Below, one piece after another: positions 45,280 to 54,362 of a stretch of 64,000 nucleotides of DNA (positions are counted from its first letter, which is position 1; every line of letters starts with the position of its first letter). Origin of the DNA: Allomeiothermus silvanus DSM 9946. GTDB lineage: Bacteria > Deinococcota > Deinococci > Deinococcales > Thermaceae. The notes under the pieces are model-generated. The model was given only the letters and a program-made list of their open reading frames with translations, had not been told where the DNA came from and ran no database searches. The position numbers were made by a program, and so were the translations under genes. The stretch covers positions 124,001 to 188,000 of the forward strand of contig NC_014213.1 of NCBI RefSeq assembly GCF_000092125.1. The letters are read 5' to 3'.

Positions 45280-46809
45280 TTAGGCCAACGACCGGCCCAA
45301 GCCTAAACCCTGCCGCCACCATTCCCCCGGCCACCCTTGCGGCATAAGGGTAAAGGACACGGATGCATCGAACACATCCGCCTCGATTCGAAGCGGCATC
45401 AATGTGGGCCGCACCAGCAGACTACCCTCAGGCTCCGTTGGCAAAACTTCCTCCCGTATCAGGCGCTCCCCCGCAAAGACTCGAGCCCGCAGGGCGAGGC
45501 CCGGAGGATGGGTGCGGACAAAAGCCCCCTGGGGCCCGGTCCAGCCCTCGAGGCGCACCCTCACCTCCACGGGCAAGCTCGCTAGCTTGCGCCATTCGTT
45601 TTTCTGACCGTCGGTCCTGACCTCCACGATGAGTTCGTCCTTGGGGGTTAAGCCCTCTCCAATCTCCTGCGCCAGTTCCTCGGGACGCTCCTTAATCTCC
45701 CCCCCGGAGGCCAGGAGGAAGCGCAGGGGATGTTGCGCGGGGTCGAAGCCGATGGGGCGCACCTCGAGGGGCTCCCCCAGCGTCCATGTCGCCCTGGAGA
45801 AGCGAACCGCGAAGGCCCTGTGCTGCAGGCGGAAGCCCACTGCCTCGCCTTCCTCAAAGGAGACCTCGAGTTCTTCGGGGAGGGGTTCTCCCTCCGGCGT
45901 ACACCGAGGCACCCAGGAAAAGCGCTTGAAGCGCCCATCTTCCAGGGTGACTTTTCCGTATACTCTCCACCCCTCCAGCAAGGGCTCGCGGCTAAGCGTG
46001 GGCTGAATCTCCTCGAGAGTGGGTATGGCTTGCAGCAGTTCGACCCTCACCTGCTTATGCCGGAAACGCGCACGGCGAGCTACAGCCGATGTCTTCCCTC
46101 CCCTGAGTTCCCAGAAGAGGTCCTTCAGGGCCTGATCCGAGCGGTTGAACAAAAGCCGCACGGGGTTGGGTTCTCCCAGGTAGAGGCCCGCCTGGGTGAG
46201 AAAGTCCAGAACGGCCCCCTCGTCGCCTAGATCCGGAACGGTCTCCTCTTCCAGCAGGAGTTCCATCGCCTCCTGGAGTCTGCGGAACACCCGCTCGTAG
46301 GGCTGGGCTTTCTCGGGAAGCCCGCCGGTCCGGTAAAAATCCAGGAAAGAAGCTTTGAGCGCGGTGAGCCGGAGAGCCTTGAATTGAAAGACCGCATCCA
46401 GACTGCCTATGAAATCCCTATCGCCGTTTTCGTGAACCTTGAGGCAACACCTGGTTTCATCGTGCAAATCCAGGGCTTCCCAAAGGCGATCGTACTCCGC
46501 CCGCGTGGGGCTACGCCCCTCCATACCCAGGTCTTGCAGGAAATGGGGCCAGAAGGCGCGGTCGTTCTCCGGCACCTCTCGGTAGAGAAAATAGCCGCGT
46601 AGGTAGCCGAGGAGGACTCGAGCAGGGATCAACGCCTCCCCTTGCGAGCGGACCGACTCCAGCAGATTCGTCCAGCGCTCACCCCGCCATACCTGGCCCA
46701 TCAGGGGCTTTACCCCCTCGTAGTCCTGCTGGGCCACGTGGGCCTGCGCTACTCCCTCCCGCTGCACCGCTTTATCCAAGTTCAGCGCGTGAATCCAAGG
46801 ATCCGCCAT
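45280..46809 (-). CDS. Unknown 509-aa protein
   Basis: I do not recognise the family. The N-terminal 240 residues are helical (WRGERWTNLLESVRSQGEAL, RFRHKQVRVELLQAIPTLEE) and the C-terminal half is beta-rich (EVSFEEGEAVGFRLQHRAFA, LRIEADVFDASVSFTLMPQG), with no signal, membrane segment, ATPase or nuclease motif. ATG 46809 lies inside the end of the coiled-coil gene (38-bp overlap), so the two are translated together. It is probably a structural or adaptor part of the system. Confidence 0.68.
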   Translation of the reverse strand: MADPWIHALNLDKAVQREGVAQAHVAQQDYEGVKPLMGQVWRGERWTNLLESVRSQGEALIPARVLLGYLRGYFLYREVPENDRAFWPHFLQDLGMEGRSPTRAEYDRLWEALDLHDETRCCLKVHENGDRDFIGSLDAVFQFKALRLTALKASFLDFYRTGGLPEKAQPYERVFRRLQEAMELLLEEETVPDLGDEGAVLDFLTQAGLYLGEPNPVRLLFNRSDQALKDLFWELRGGKTSAVARRARFRHKQVRVELLQAIPTLEEIQPTLSREPLLEGWRVYGKVTLEDGRFKRFSWVPRCTPEGEPLPEELEVSFEEGEAVGFRLQHRAFAVRFSRATWTLGEPLEVRPIGFDPAQHPLRFLLASGGEIKERPEELAQEIGEGLTPKDELIVEVRTDGQKNEWRKLASLPVEVRVRLEGWTGPQGAFVRTHPPGLALRARVFAGERLIREEVLPTEPEGSLLVRPTLMPLRIEADVFDASVSFTLMPQGWPGEWWRQGLGLGRSLA

Positions 46810-47335
46810 CCCGCACCCCCTCTAGCCAAGCCAAAAGAGCCCACTCCAGCACCAGGCCGGTGCGTATCCTCCGCCAGTCGGGCTCCTTGCCCCCGAGCGC
46901 TCGGGACAGGGCTTCCTTCCGTTCTTCCCAGCCCGCCTCGATCCAGTGTTCTAATTCATTTCCCTGAAGCTCACGCGCCTTCTCGACCAGGGTCTGATCC
47001 CAAATCTCCAGCGCCTGTGCCAGGAAGCGAAAGAAGCCCTCGCCCAACGGAGGCTGCGATAACCCCTCCAAGCGATTGTTGGCTTTCTGTAGGGCGCGCT
47101 CGCAGCGATGAAGGGCTTGTCGTTGCTCTTCGACGGTGCGCTGCAAAGTTTCAGTCTTGCGGAGGTATTCTTCGCGGAGGGTGTGTTCCTGCTCGGTGAG
47201 CTTCTGTCTCAGCTCTACGATCTCCCTGCTCTGCGCTTCCAAGCGCTCTTCCAGCCTTCCTTTTTCCGTTTGCCAGCGGCGACGATCCTCCTCCCAATGC
47301 TGCTCGAACCACTTCAGCCGTTCTTGGCAGTCCAT
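46772..47335 (-). CDS. Coiled-coil protein (187 aa)
   Basis: Residues 5 to about 95 form a continuous charged coiled coil (RWQTEKGRLEERLEAQSREI, LRQKLTEQEHTLREEYLRK); the rest is a small helical domain (LAQALEIWDQTLVEKARELQ). ATG overlaps the stop of the upstream gene (TAATG). Its pairing with the next coiled-coil gene suggests that the two products form a hetero-oligomer; function is unknown. Confidence 0.72.
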   Translation of the reverse strand: MDCQERLKWFEQHWEEDRRRWQTEKGRLEERLEAQSREIVELRQKLTEQEHTLREEYLRKTETLQRTVEEQRQALHRCERALQKANNRLEGLSQPPLGEGFFRFLAQALEIWDQTLVEKARELQGNELEHWIEAGWEERKEALSRALGGKEPDWRRIRTGLVLEWALLAWLEGVRDGGSLDSRAELG

Positions 47336-48345
47336 TATTCCTCCCTAACGCGGGGCGAAGAGGGTCGCCGCCCTTCCAGAAGCAGTGCCTCCAGGCGGAA
47401 AGCGTGGGTCCTTAGCCAGCGTGCGAGGGGGAGGCCGGCCAGGTCCAGCAGCAACTGCTCCAGCCCTAGAAGCACGATTCCCTCCGGTTCGCCCATGATC
47501 AGCTCACGATTGCTGTGGTCAAAGGCGGGGTGACCCTTCCCCTCGAGGAGGGCTTGGTATCCCTCGATAAGGGCGATCACCCGCTCTTCCGCCTTGCCCC
47601 CCAGGCGGGGATAGTCCAGCACCAGAACCCGAAGGAGGGCCTCTGGCGGGAAGGGCTCGGGAAGGGCTTGCTGGAAGCTTTTGAGCCTGTAGAGCTGGGC
47701 CTCGAGGTGCTTTTTTTGCTCCGCGATGCTCTCGAGTTCCCGTACCCGGGCCTCGAGCTCGTCCACACGCCTTTTTTGTCCCCTGATCTGCTCTTCCAGC
47801 GCCGCTTTGGCCGTCTGGAAGGTGGCGTTTTCGGCCTGAGCCTTGTGCAGGGCTTGCCGTGTTTCCTCTAGCTGAGTGCGAAGCTGGCTTTCCTCTTCGG
47901 CAACACGCGATAGCGCCTTACGGAGTTCAGCCGCTTCTTGCTGGGCTTTTCCCTTGGCGCTCTCCGCTTCTTGCCTGGCCCGCTCGACCTTCTCGAGGCT
48001 GGCTTTGAGCTTTGCAGCGGCGTCGGCCTTTTGCTGGAACTTTTTCTCACACTGCTGCAGCCTGCGTAAGAGGTCTCGATCGTGAACGGGCATCTGCATT
48101 TCTCCGTCAGGTTGCGCGGCGGGCGGCCTTGATCCGATCTCAACCACCTCACCCGCGGTTGTTTCTCGGGGTGAGGTTTTCGCGGATTCCCCGTCCCGGC
48201 CTGAGGGGATTGCGAGCGTTTCCTTGAAGTTAGGGGGCAATGCCTGCAAGACCTTCTTCACGGAGGGGACAGGGCCTCTGGCCTCGGCTGGAAGGCCGAG
48301 GACATGCCGCGCCACTTCCCTCAAGACCCCCTCAAGCTCCTCCAT
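47335..48345 (-). CDS. Coiled-coil protein (336 aa)
   Basis: After about 90 variable residues a long coiled coil runs from about 90 to 215 (LLRRLQQCEKKFQQKADAAA, QEAAELRKALSRVAEEESQL), followed by a globular C-terminal domain (ALLRVLVLDYPRLGGKAEER). The layout resembles GrpE- or MukB-like scaffolds only in general form; no family is recognised. ATG 48345 with GGAGGTGG upstream overlaps the end of the helicase fusion gene by 14 bp. Confidence 0.72.
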   Translation of the reverse strand: MEELEGVLREVARHVLGLPAEARGPVPSVKKVLQALPPNFKETLAIPSGRDGESAKTSPRETTAGEVVEIGSRPPAAQPDGEMQMPVHDRDLLRRLQQCEKKFQQKADAAAKLKASLEKVERARQEAESAKGKAQQEAAELRKALSRVAEEESQLRTQLEETRQALHKAQAENATFQTAKAALEEQIRGQKRRVDELEARVRELESIAEQKKHLEAQLYRLKSFQQALPEPFPPEALLRVLVLDYPRLGGKAEERVIALIEGYQALLEGKGHPAFDHSNRELIMGEPEGIVLLGLEQLLLDLAGLPLARWLRTHAFRLEALLLEGRRPSSPRVREE

Positions 48346-51300
48346 GCGCCACCTCCTGCCTCAGCCGGCGCTCGTGGCGGGCCCGGCCTCGCTCGGTAAG
48401 CCCGTAAAGCGGGCTGCCCTCGTATGCGCCCTTCGGCTCGAGATACCCCTCCTTCAGCGCTGCCTTGAAGGTGCGCTTCAGCTCTTTGGGCTTGATGAAG
48501 GAAAGGTGGCCGAAGAAGCGGTTGTCGGTGTACTTGCGCCCCAAAGAGCCGCTCTTGCCCCGGTCCTGGCCCCGCAGGGCCATCAGGGTGCTGCGCTCTC
48601 CCAGATACATGTAGCGAGCTTCCCGCGACCGGGCGCTTTCCTCGGCCCAGGCGAAGAAAGCCAGCAGGGTATCCAGGGGGCGGTAGGCCCGCTCGAGATC
48701 CTCTTCCTCCAGCCCCTCCAGGGCTTCCCAGGGACCGGGATCTCTTTCACAGACATCGCAAACAGCGCAAGCAGCCGAGCTTTCTCCTAGATGCTTTAGC
48801 AACACCTGCGTGCGGCAGCGGGCATTCTCGGCATAGCGCCGTACCTGAGCCAAGCGTTCTTTCGCGCTTTTTTCAAGTTCTCGGCGCTCCTGATCCCAGT
48901 GGCGGTAGCCCACCTCCAGCCCCTGGCCCGCTCTGATGTAAAGCAGGGGCTCTCGGTAGTGGTAAAGCCCGATTCTGCGCTCCCTGAACAGCCGATAAAG
49001 TCTTTGATCAAGCTCCAGGGCTTTCTCTGGGGGAATCTGGGAGAAGTCTAACCCATCCCCCCGCTCCGCACCCCCGTAGCCAACCTTATGCAAAAGAGCG
49101 ATCTCTTCGTCGGTCAGGCACTCACGAAGCACATCCTCGGAGGCCTGAAGCAAGGCCTTTCCTGGCCGGTACTCGTACTCCAACACCCTGGCTCGCTCGA
49201 GGCTGGAGAGGGTGCGCTCGAGGTTCTCCAGGCCCAGCTCCCGCCGCAGGGGGGTCGCGGTTGCTTCCTCCTCGTCCTCCGTATCGCCCTCTTCCGGGTC
49301 TTCCGCGAGGGCATCCTCGGCTTCGCTTTCCTCGGATTCGCTGCTGTAAATGCGTTCGTAAATGCGTTCGTATAGCTGCTTGGAGTAGCGGATCAGGGTG
49401 CCTTCCTCGCTCAGGAGGTCGATCAGCAGGTTGGCGAAGTCCGCCTGGGCCTTGCTGGCTTGCCCTACTCCAACGGCCCACTCGAGGAACGACCAGTCCG
49501 CCCCGGTATGCAGCAGCAGGCAGTATGCGGTCTTGCCATCCCTTCCTGCACGCCCCGACTGCTGGACGTACTCCTCCAGGCTGCGCGGAGGTCGCCAGTG
49601 GATCACCAGGCGTATGTCCGGCTTGTCAATGCCCATACCGAAAGCGGTAGTGGCCACCATGACCCGGATCTGACCGGAGATGAAACGCTCCTGGGCCTCG
49701 CGGCGGGGCACCGGGCCCAGCCCCGCGTGGTAGGCCTCAACCTCCAGGTCGGGAAAGAGGCGGCCCAAAGCCCAGGAGAGCCGCTCGGCCTCGGCTCGGG
49801 TGGCGGTATAGACGATGGCGCTGCCTCCCTCCCCACACTCCGTGAGCCAATGCAGCGCTTTAGCCAGAACCTGGAACTTGCCCGCTTCCCCCTTAGCCTT
49901 TCTCACCACAAAGCGGAGGTTGGGGCGGTGGAAGCTCTCGGGCTTGATGAGCTGGGAGGTTTCCAGTCTAGCGGCTTCCTGCAGCCGCTTGAGATCCTTC
50001 AAGGCCAGGGTAGCGGTGAAAAAGCTCCGGGGAACCCCTTCTAGAGCCTTCAGCCTTTCCAGAACCTTGAGGTAGTCGGGCCGAAAGTCGAAGCCCCACT
50101 CCACCAGGCAGTGGGCCTCGTCGAAAACCACCCGCCGCAGTTTCCCCGCAGAATGCACCTCCTGGATCAGGTTCCAGAGGGTCTTGCTGCGGTTGAGCCG
50201 CTCCGGGCTTACATACAGGAGTTGCACCCGCCCGGCCCTGACCTCATCCAGCACGCTCCTTTGCTCCCCCGATCCCATCAGCGAGTGCACCGCACCCACC
50301 GGCAGGCCCAGCTCCAGAAGCCGGTCGGCCTGATCCTTCATCAAGGCCACCAAGGGAGAGATCACCAAGGTGAGCCCCTCCTGCATGAAGGCTGGGAGCT
50401 GGAAGGCCAGGCTCTTGCCGAAGCCGGTAGGGAGCAGAGCTACCAGGTCCTGGCCCTCCAGGGCCCCCCGGATAGCCTCCGCCTGTTTGCCCCAGCGGTC
50501 TTCAACCAGCAAAAGCCCATAGACCTGCTCCGCGATACGTCGGGCTTTTGCCAGGGGCTCGAGGTCGGTCTGCAGGATCGCCCGCAGCTGGCGCAAGGCT
50601 TCATCTTCCAGCTCATCCCAAGGGAGCTGGTTTCGCTCCACCTCCAGGATTTTTGCGAGCCGGTCGTAAAGGTCTTTGCGATCCTCGGGGAAGTGCTGCT
50701 GAACGCCCGGCGGCAGGGCACGGTAAAAGGCTACCTGGTAAGCAGCATTGAGTAGCTTCTTGTCCCACAGGATGAAGGCCCCGTCCCCCACCCCCACCCG
50801 CTGATCCCGAATGAGTCGGCCGAAAGCCTGGGCGAAGGAAAGAACGGCCTTGGGAAGGTAATAATCCCACCACTTGTCCAACCCTTGCTCATAGGCCCGC
50901 TCCATGCGCTTGCTAAGCAGTAGGGAGGGTAAGGGAAAGGGAATGCGCTCCAGGCTCACCAGCTTCAATGCCGGGAAGTCCACCCCTTCCATGTAGCTTC
51001 GCGACCCCAGGGCGGCCAAGGGGGCCTCGGGGTTCTGCTTGATGCGGCTGGCGATATCTTCGCGCTCCTTGCGAGTGAGGGGGACCAGGAGGTGAGGATG
51101 GTCCTGCAGGGCATCCTTAGCTTCGTGCAAGCGCTTCAGGCTGGTGAAGAGGGAGAGGCTGCGGTGGGATTTAGGCAGGAGAACCCTGAGTTCCTCGTGG
51201 AGCATGCGCTGAAAGCGGGGCAGGGTGCCCTCGCGAGCCTCGGGGAGGTGACGGGGCACCAGCAGGTGGGCCTTTTCGTAGGGCAAAGAGGGAGGCAGCC

Positions 51301-53365
51301 GGTGGTGCTCGGCTTCGTTCAAGCCCAGGACCCGCTTTTGCAGACCAAAGCCCTCGGGGTCTTGCTCGGTAGGCACGCTCAGGGTTGCGCTGGTGAGAAC
51401 TATGCCCTTAAAGCGGGGCCACAGCTTGGCCTCGAGCGCGCGCGATACGTCAATGGGCTGCGCCAGGTGCCGCCAGCTCCCGGTGGTCGGATCCCACTCC
51501 GAAAGGTGGAGCCGGTTGGGGTCGGGCTCCCCCTTGGCCAGCCCCAGAACCCGGCGGCGCTCGAAGAGCATATCCAAGGCTTCTTTGAGATACTCCCGAA
51601 GGGGTGCCAGATCGCGGGCCATGAGGCTTCTCGAATCCTGTCCGATAGCGCTGAGCGCTGCTTTGAGTTCACCAAGGATTTGGATGAGCAGCTGTTCTTC
51701 TTGATTGATGCGAGGCCACTCTTCAAGCCTTTTCCAGGCGCCGCTCAGCCCCAGGCTGAGGCCGTAGCGCGGATCCCCCGAACCCCGGTTCTTGATAAAG
51801 GCCACCAGATGACGGGAATAGTTGCCCAAGGCCTCACGCAGTCTGGGAAGCAGCTTCTGAACGACCTCTTTGGCCTTGTCCTGCTCCTCCTCAGGCAGCT
51901 CGCTCAGCCGTCGATGGTCCTTGAGAAGGCCACGATCCTTGCTGGGGTGGGCCAGCCGGTTGAGCTGATGGGCGAACTCCTCATGATCCAAAACCAGGGA
52001 GAGGGCCTCGGTGGCGGTGTCCTCGAGGTGGTGGGCCTCGTCCAGGACCAGGTGAACCGCTACCTCTTCTCCTTCCCCCTCCTCTTCCCGCAATAAGTGG
52101 GCCAGAAGGTAGGCCTGGTTGGTTACCCGGATCTGGGCCCCATTGCGCTGACCCAGCTGGTGCTGGAAGGCGCAGGTGTGGAAAAAGGCGCAGTCTTCCC
52201 GGCAGCGGCGAGGATTGGTGCCTACCCGGCCTCTCGCCTCGCGGAAGCCCTTGGAGAAGTGCCAGTAGCCGGGAAGGGCCTCGAGGTCGTGACCCCCTAA
52301 AGCCGCATAGTGCAGGAGCAGGCCCACCGCGGTCCTAAACTCTTCATCCTCTTCTCCCCTGGCGTCCAGAAAGAGTTCGAAGAGGGCCTCCGGGCAGAGG
52401 GTGTCCCTGGGGCTCTTGACCAGGGCAGCTTTTACCTGGTAGCCCTTCTCGCCTAGCTCCTTGAGCTCCTTCAGGGCCTGGGCCTGTAGCACCTTGGTAT
52501 GGGTGGCTACCCAGGTTGTTTCGTTCACGTGCAGGGCGGGGTATAGATAGCCCTTGGTCTTGCCGGTGCCGGTGGGGGCCTCGAGGAAAACCCGCCGCCC
52601 ATTCCGCAAGGCTCCTTCCACCGCCTGGAACATCGCATCCTGGGCATCTCTACGGGTAGTCAGCAGATCCGAGCCCAAACCGGAGGGATGGGGCAGGGGC
52701 CGACCGTCGTAGAAAACCGACTCCACCCAAGCCGGGGTGGCTAGAAGATCCCTGACCTGGCCTGGGGTATCCACGAACAGCTCCCCCTCGATGAGCCCAA
52801 GCTCACGCCAGGCCCGGGCCACCCCGTCGGGCAGCTTTTGCAGCACCAGCCCAGCCAGGACCTTCCAGGTGGCCTCTACGTCAGCCCCAGCCCGGTGAGC
52901 ACCGGTCAGTTCCTCATCGGTGAAGTAGCGGTAGAGATCCCCCAATCGATAGCCGGAAAGCCCCTCAGGTGGAAGGGGAAAGACCAACTGGGCCAGGCGC
53001 AGGGTATCCAGCGCGGGCTGCGCTGTGGAGGGGAGCTCCAGGCCCACCTCCCGTAAGGCTCGCTTCAGCAAGGGAAGGTCGTAGCGTAGCAGGTTATGGC
53101 CGAGGAGGGGGCGGTCGCCCAGGAAGTCCAGGAGTTCCTTGAATGCCCTTTCGCGCGGTACCTTTTCCCTCTCGTACTCGTGGAAGTCAATACCGGTAAA
53201 GCGGAACGCTTCGTGATCCGGTTTTAGGGGTTCAGGGGTATCGATATACCAGCGGCGGGAATGCCCCTGCATGTCCTGAGCGGCAATCTCGAGGATGTGT
53301 GCTTCCGCTGGGTCCGGGGCGGCGGCCTCAAGATCCAGGGCCACCCAGTCTCTCGCTGTGCTCAC
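48332..53365 (-). CDS. DnaQ-exonuclease / DinG-helicase / RecQ-helicase triple fusion
   Basis: The 1,677-residue protein joins three enzymes. Residues 1-180 are a DEDD 3'-5' exonuclease (VALDLEAAA, GHNLLRYD, AHRAGADVEA; the acidic residues and His are present). Residues about 240-900 are an XPD/DinG helicase: Walker A EAPTGTGKTKG near 268, DEAHHLED near 443, SATLS, and four cysteines (TLCPEAL...RRCREDC...HTC) that could bind a 4Fe-4S cluster. Residues about 960-1560 are RecQ: LPTGFGKSLAF near 982, VFDEAHCLVEWG near 1085, QQSGRAGRDGK, and a zinc site (ARCRT...CAVCDVC). A winged-helix-like tail ends the protein. DnaQ-DinG fusions are known; adding RecQ is unusual. It starts the helicase part of the first unit. 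Confidence 0.92.
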   Translation of the reverse strand: MSTARDWVALDLEAAAPDPAEAHILEIAAQDMQGHSRRWYIDTPEPLKPDHEAFRFTGIDFHEYEREKVPRERAFKELLDFLGDRPLLGHNLLRYDLPLLKRALREVGLELPSTAQPALDTLRLAQLVFPLPPEGLSGYRLGDLYRYFTDEELTGAHRAGADVEATWKVLAGLVLQKLPDGVARAWRELGLIEGELFVDTPGQVRDLLATPAWVESVFYDGRPLPHPSGLGSDLLTTRRDAQDAMFQAVEGALRNGRRVFLEAPTGTGKTKGYLYPALHVNETTWVATHTKVLQAQALKELKELGEKGYQVKAALVKSPRDTLCPEALFELFLDARGEEDEEFRTAVGLLLHYAALGGHDLEALPGYWHFSKGFREARGRVGTNPRRCREDCAFFHTCAFQHQLGQRNGAQIRVTNQAYLLAHLLREEEGEGEEVAVHLVLDEAHHLEDTATEALSLVLDHEEFAHQLNRLAHPSKDRGLLKDHRRLSELPEEEQDKAKEVVQKLLPRLREALGNYSRHLVAFIKNRGSGDPRYGLSLGLSGAWKRLEEWPRINQEEQLLIQILGELKAALSAIGQDSRSLMARDLAPLREYLKEALDMLFERRRVLGLAKGEPDPNRLHLSEWDPTTGSWRHLAQPIDVSRALEAKLWPRFKGIVLTSATLSVPTEQDPEGFGLQKRVLGLNEAEHHRLPPSLPYEKAHLLVPRHLPEAREGTLPRFQRMLHEELRVLLPKSHRSLSLFTSLKRLHEAKDALQDHPHLLVPLTRKEREDIASRIKQNPEAPLAALGSRSYMEGVDFPALKLVSLERIPFPLPSLLLSKRMERAYEQGLDKWWDYYLPKAVLSFAQAFGRLIRDQRVGVGDGAFILWDKKLLNAAYQVAFYRALPPGVQQHFPEDRKDLYDRLAKILEVERNQLPWDELEDEALRQLRAILQTDLEPLAKARRIAEQVYGLLLVEDRWGKQAEAIRGALEGQDLVALLPTGFGKSLAFQLPAFMQEGLTLVISPLVALMKDQADRLLELGLPVGAVHSLMGSGEQRSVLDEVRAGRVQLLYVSPERLNRSKTLWNLIQEVHSAGKLRRVVFDEAHCLVEWGFDFRPDYLKVLERLKALEGVPRSFFTATLALKDLKRLQEAARLETSQLIKPESFHRPNLRFVVRKAKGEAGKFQVLAKALHWLTECGEGGSAIVYTATRAEAERLSWALGRLFPDLEVEAYHAGLGPVPRREAQERFISGQIRVMVATTAFGMGIDKPDIRLVIHWRPPRSLEEYVQQSGRAGRDGKTAYCLLLHTGADWSFLEWAVGVGQASKAQADFANLLIDLLSEEGTLIRYSKQLYERIYERIYSSESEESEAEDALAEDPEEGDTEDEEEATATPLRRELGLENLERTLSSLERARVLEYEYRPGKALLQASEDVLRECLTDEEIALLHKVGYGGAERGDGLDFSQIPPEKALELDQRLYRLFRERRIGLYHYREPLLYIRAGQGLEVGYRHWDQERRELEKSAKERLAQVRRYAENARCRTQVLLKHLGESSAACAVCDVCERDPGPWEALEGLEEEDLERAYRPLDTLLAFFAWAEESARSREARYMYLGERSTLMALRGQDRGKSGSLGRKYTDNRFFGHLSFIKPKELKRTFKAALKEGYLEPKGAYEGSPLYGLTERGRARHERRLRQEVAHGGA

Positions 53366-53416
53366 CCAGTACCTACCTCATAACGCGGGAAATCTTGACT
53401 TGCAGTAGTAACCCTT

Positions 53417-53686
53417 TTACTTCTTGGGCGCGAACTCATACTTGCCGGTGAAAGGGTTTTGCTGAATCTCCCAATCCTCCGGCACTTGCTCGTAGCGGCC
53501 GGTGTAGGGGTTGAACTTGTCCACCAGCTTGTTTCCCTTCTTGCTATAGCCCCGGGTAAAGGGGGAGTAGCTCAAATCCTCCGCCTTGCCGTACTCGTAG
53601 CGCCCTTCGTATTCGTTGTAGGTAGGCTCCATGTCCTCTTCCGCGTACTCATAGCGCTGGGTATAGGGGTTGTACTTGAGGGGCAT
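53417..53686 (-). CDS. Small NPYTGRYE-repeat protein (89 aa)
   Basis: The protein is built of five imperfect 16-20-residue repeats around (Y/F)NPYTGRYE: KYNPYTQRYEYAEED, TYNEYEGRYEYGKAED, SYSPFTRGYSKKG, KFNPYTGRYEQVPED, QQNPFTGKYEFAPKK. It is rich in Tyr, Lys and Glu and probably lacks a hydrophobic core. I do not know the family. It lies 51 bp before the triple-fusion gene and 21 bp after the YbjN-like gene. Confidence 0.7.
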   Translation of the reverse strand: MPLKYNPYTQRYEYAEEDMEPTYNEYEGRYEYGKAEDLSYSPFTRGYSKKGNKLVDKFNPYTGRYEQVPEDWEIQQNPFTGKYEFAPKK

Positions 53687-53707
53687 TTTGACCTCCTTGG
53701 AGTGTTT

Positions 53708-54190
53708 TTAGCACTCTAGCGACTCTTCCGCTGAGTTAAATGACCCAAGCAGTTGCAAAAAAAGCCCTCCCAGGTCTTTTCCTTCCATCCAGGCCACAAA
53801 CTGACCCACCCCGGCCACCACCCGGCCTACCATGTCCCGCAGCAGCCCCGGATGGATGCCCGCCTCGAGGTCTAGGTGAAAATCCAGGTACACCCTTCCC
53901 CCCTTCACAAAAGCTCGGGGCCAGCGGTATCCCGCGTTCCAGGCGTTGGCTTTCTCCAAAAGCTCCTGCTCGGGGAAAGGGGGCAGGTTTTCCACCTGAG
54001 CCACTATCGAGAACACTTCCCCCTGTACGCCCGAAACCACGAAATGGAGGATGGCCAACCCGCTCAGACCCTCTTGCCGCATAAGGACCACAAAGTCCCC
54101 GTCTTTGTCCACCAGGTAGTGGAGATCGAAGGTGTCCAGCACCTCTTGTAGCATCGAGCGATTGAAGGGTTGAACCTGGTTCAGGATCAT
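53708..54190 (-). CDS. YbjN-like (type III secretion chaperone fold) protein
   Basis: The 160-residue product resembles the YbjN family: MLQEVLDTFDLHYLVDKDGDFVV, a central FSIVAQVENLP, and WPRAFVKGGRVYLDFHLDLE with a final helix ending FVAWMEGK. Such proteins have a tetrameric secretion-chaperone-like fold and bind peptides; exact roles are unknown. The ATG follows GGAGGT. It is the first gene of the first unit, about 40-55 bp downstream of palindrome B. Confidence 0.72.
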   Translation of the reverse strand: MILNQVQPFNRSMLQEVLDTFDLHYLVDKDGDFVVLMRQEGLSGLAILHFVVSGVQGEVFSIVAQVENLPPFPEQELLEKANAWNAGYRWPRAFVKGGRVYLDFHLDLEAGIHPGLLRDMVGRVVAGVGQFVAWMEGKDLGGLFLQLLGSFNSAEESLEC

Positions 54191-54203
54191 AGGGGTACCT
54201 CCA

Positions 54204-54251
54204 CTAGCACTTAATCCTGCCCCCCCGGAGCGACACCTACTGTCGTGCTAG
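54204..54251. promoter_or_regulatory. Palindromic operator candidate B and nested dyad
   Basis: GCGACACCTACTGTCGT (54230-54246) repeats operator candidate A at 44161-44177 with two changes, both in the spacer between the CGACA and TGTCG arms. Around it, CTAGCAC (54204-54210) and GTGCTAG (54245-54251) form an outer inverted pair. The site is upstream of the YbjN-like gene. Between here and 54362 I see no gene. Confidence 0.5.
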
Positions 54252-54362
54252 GCGTCTTCTTGGCTCACCCTCATTTTTCCTGTCCCTGCTTCGTCTGCGA
54301 TCTTGGCCAAGGCTCTGCACCAGCGCGCCTCCGAGGTCGCAGATGCTTGGCGTGGTCATAGC

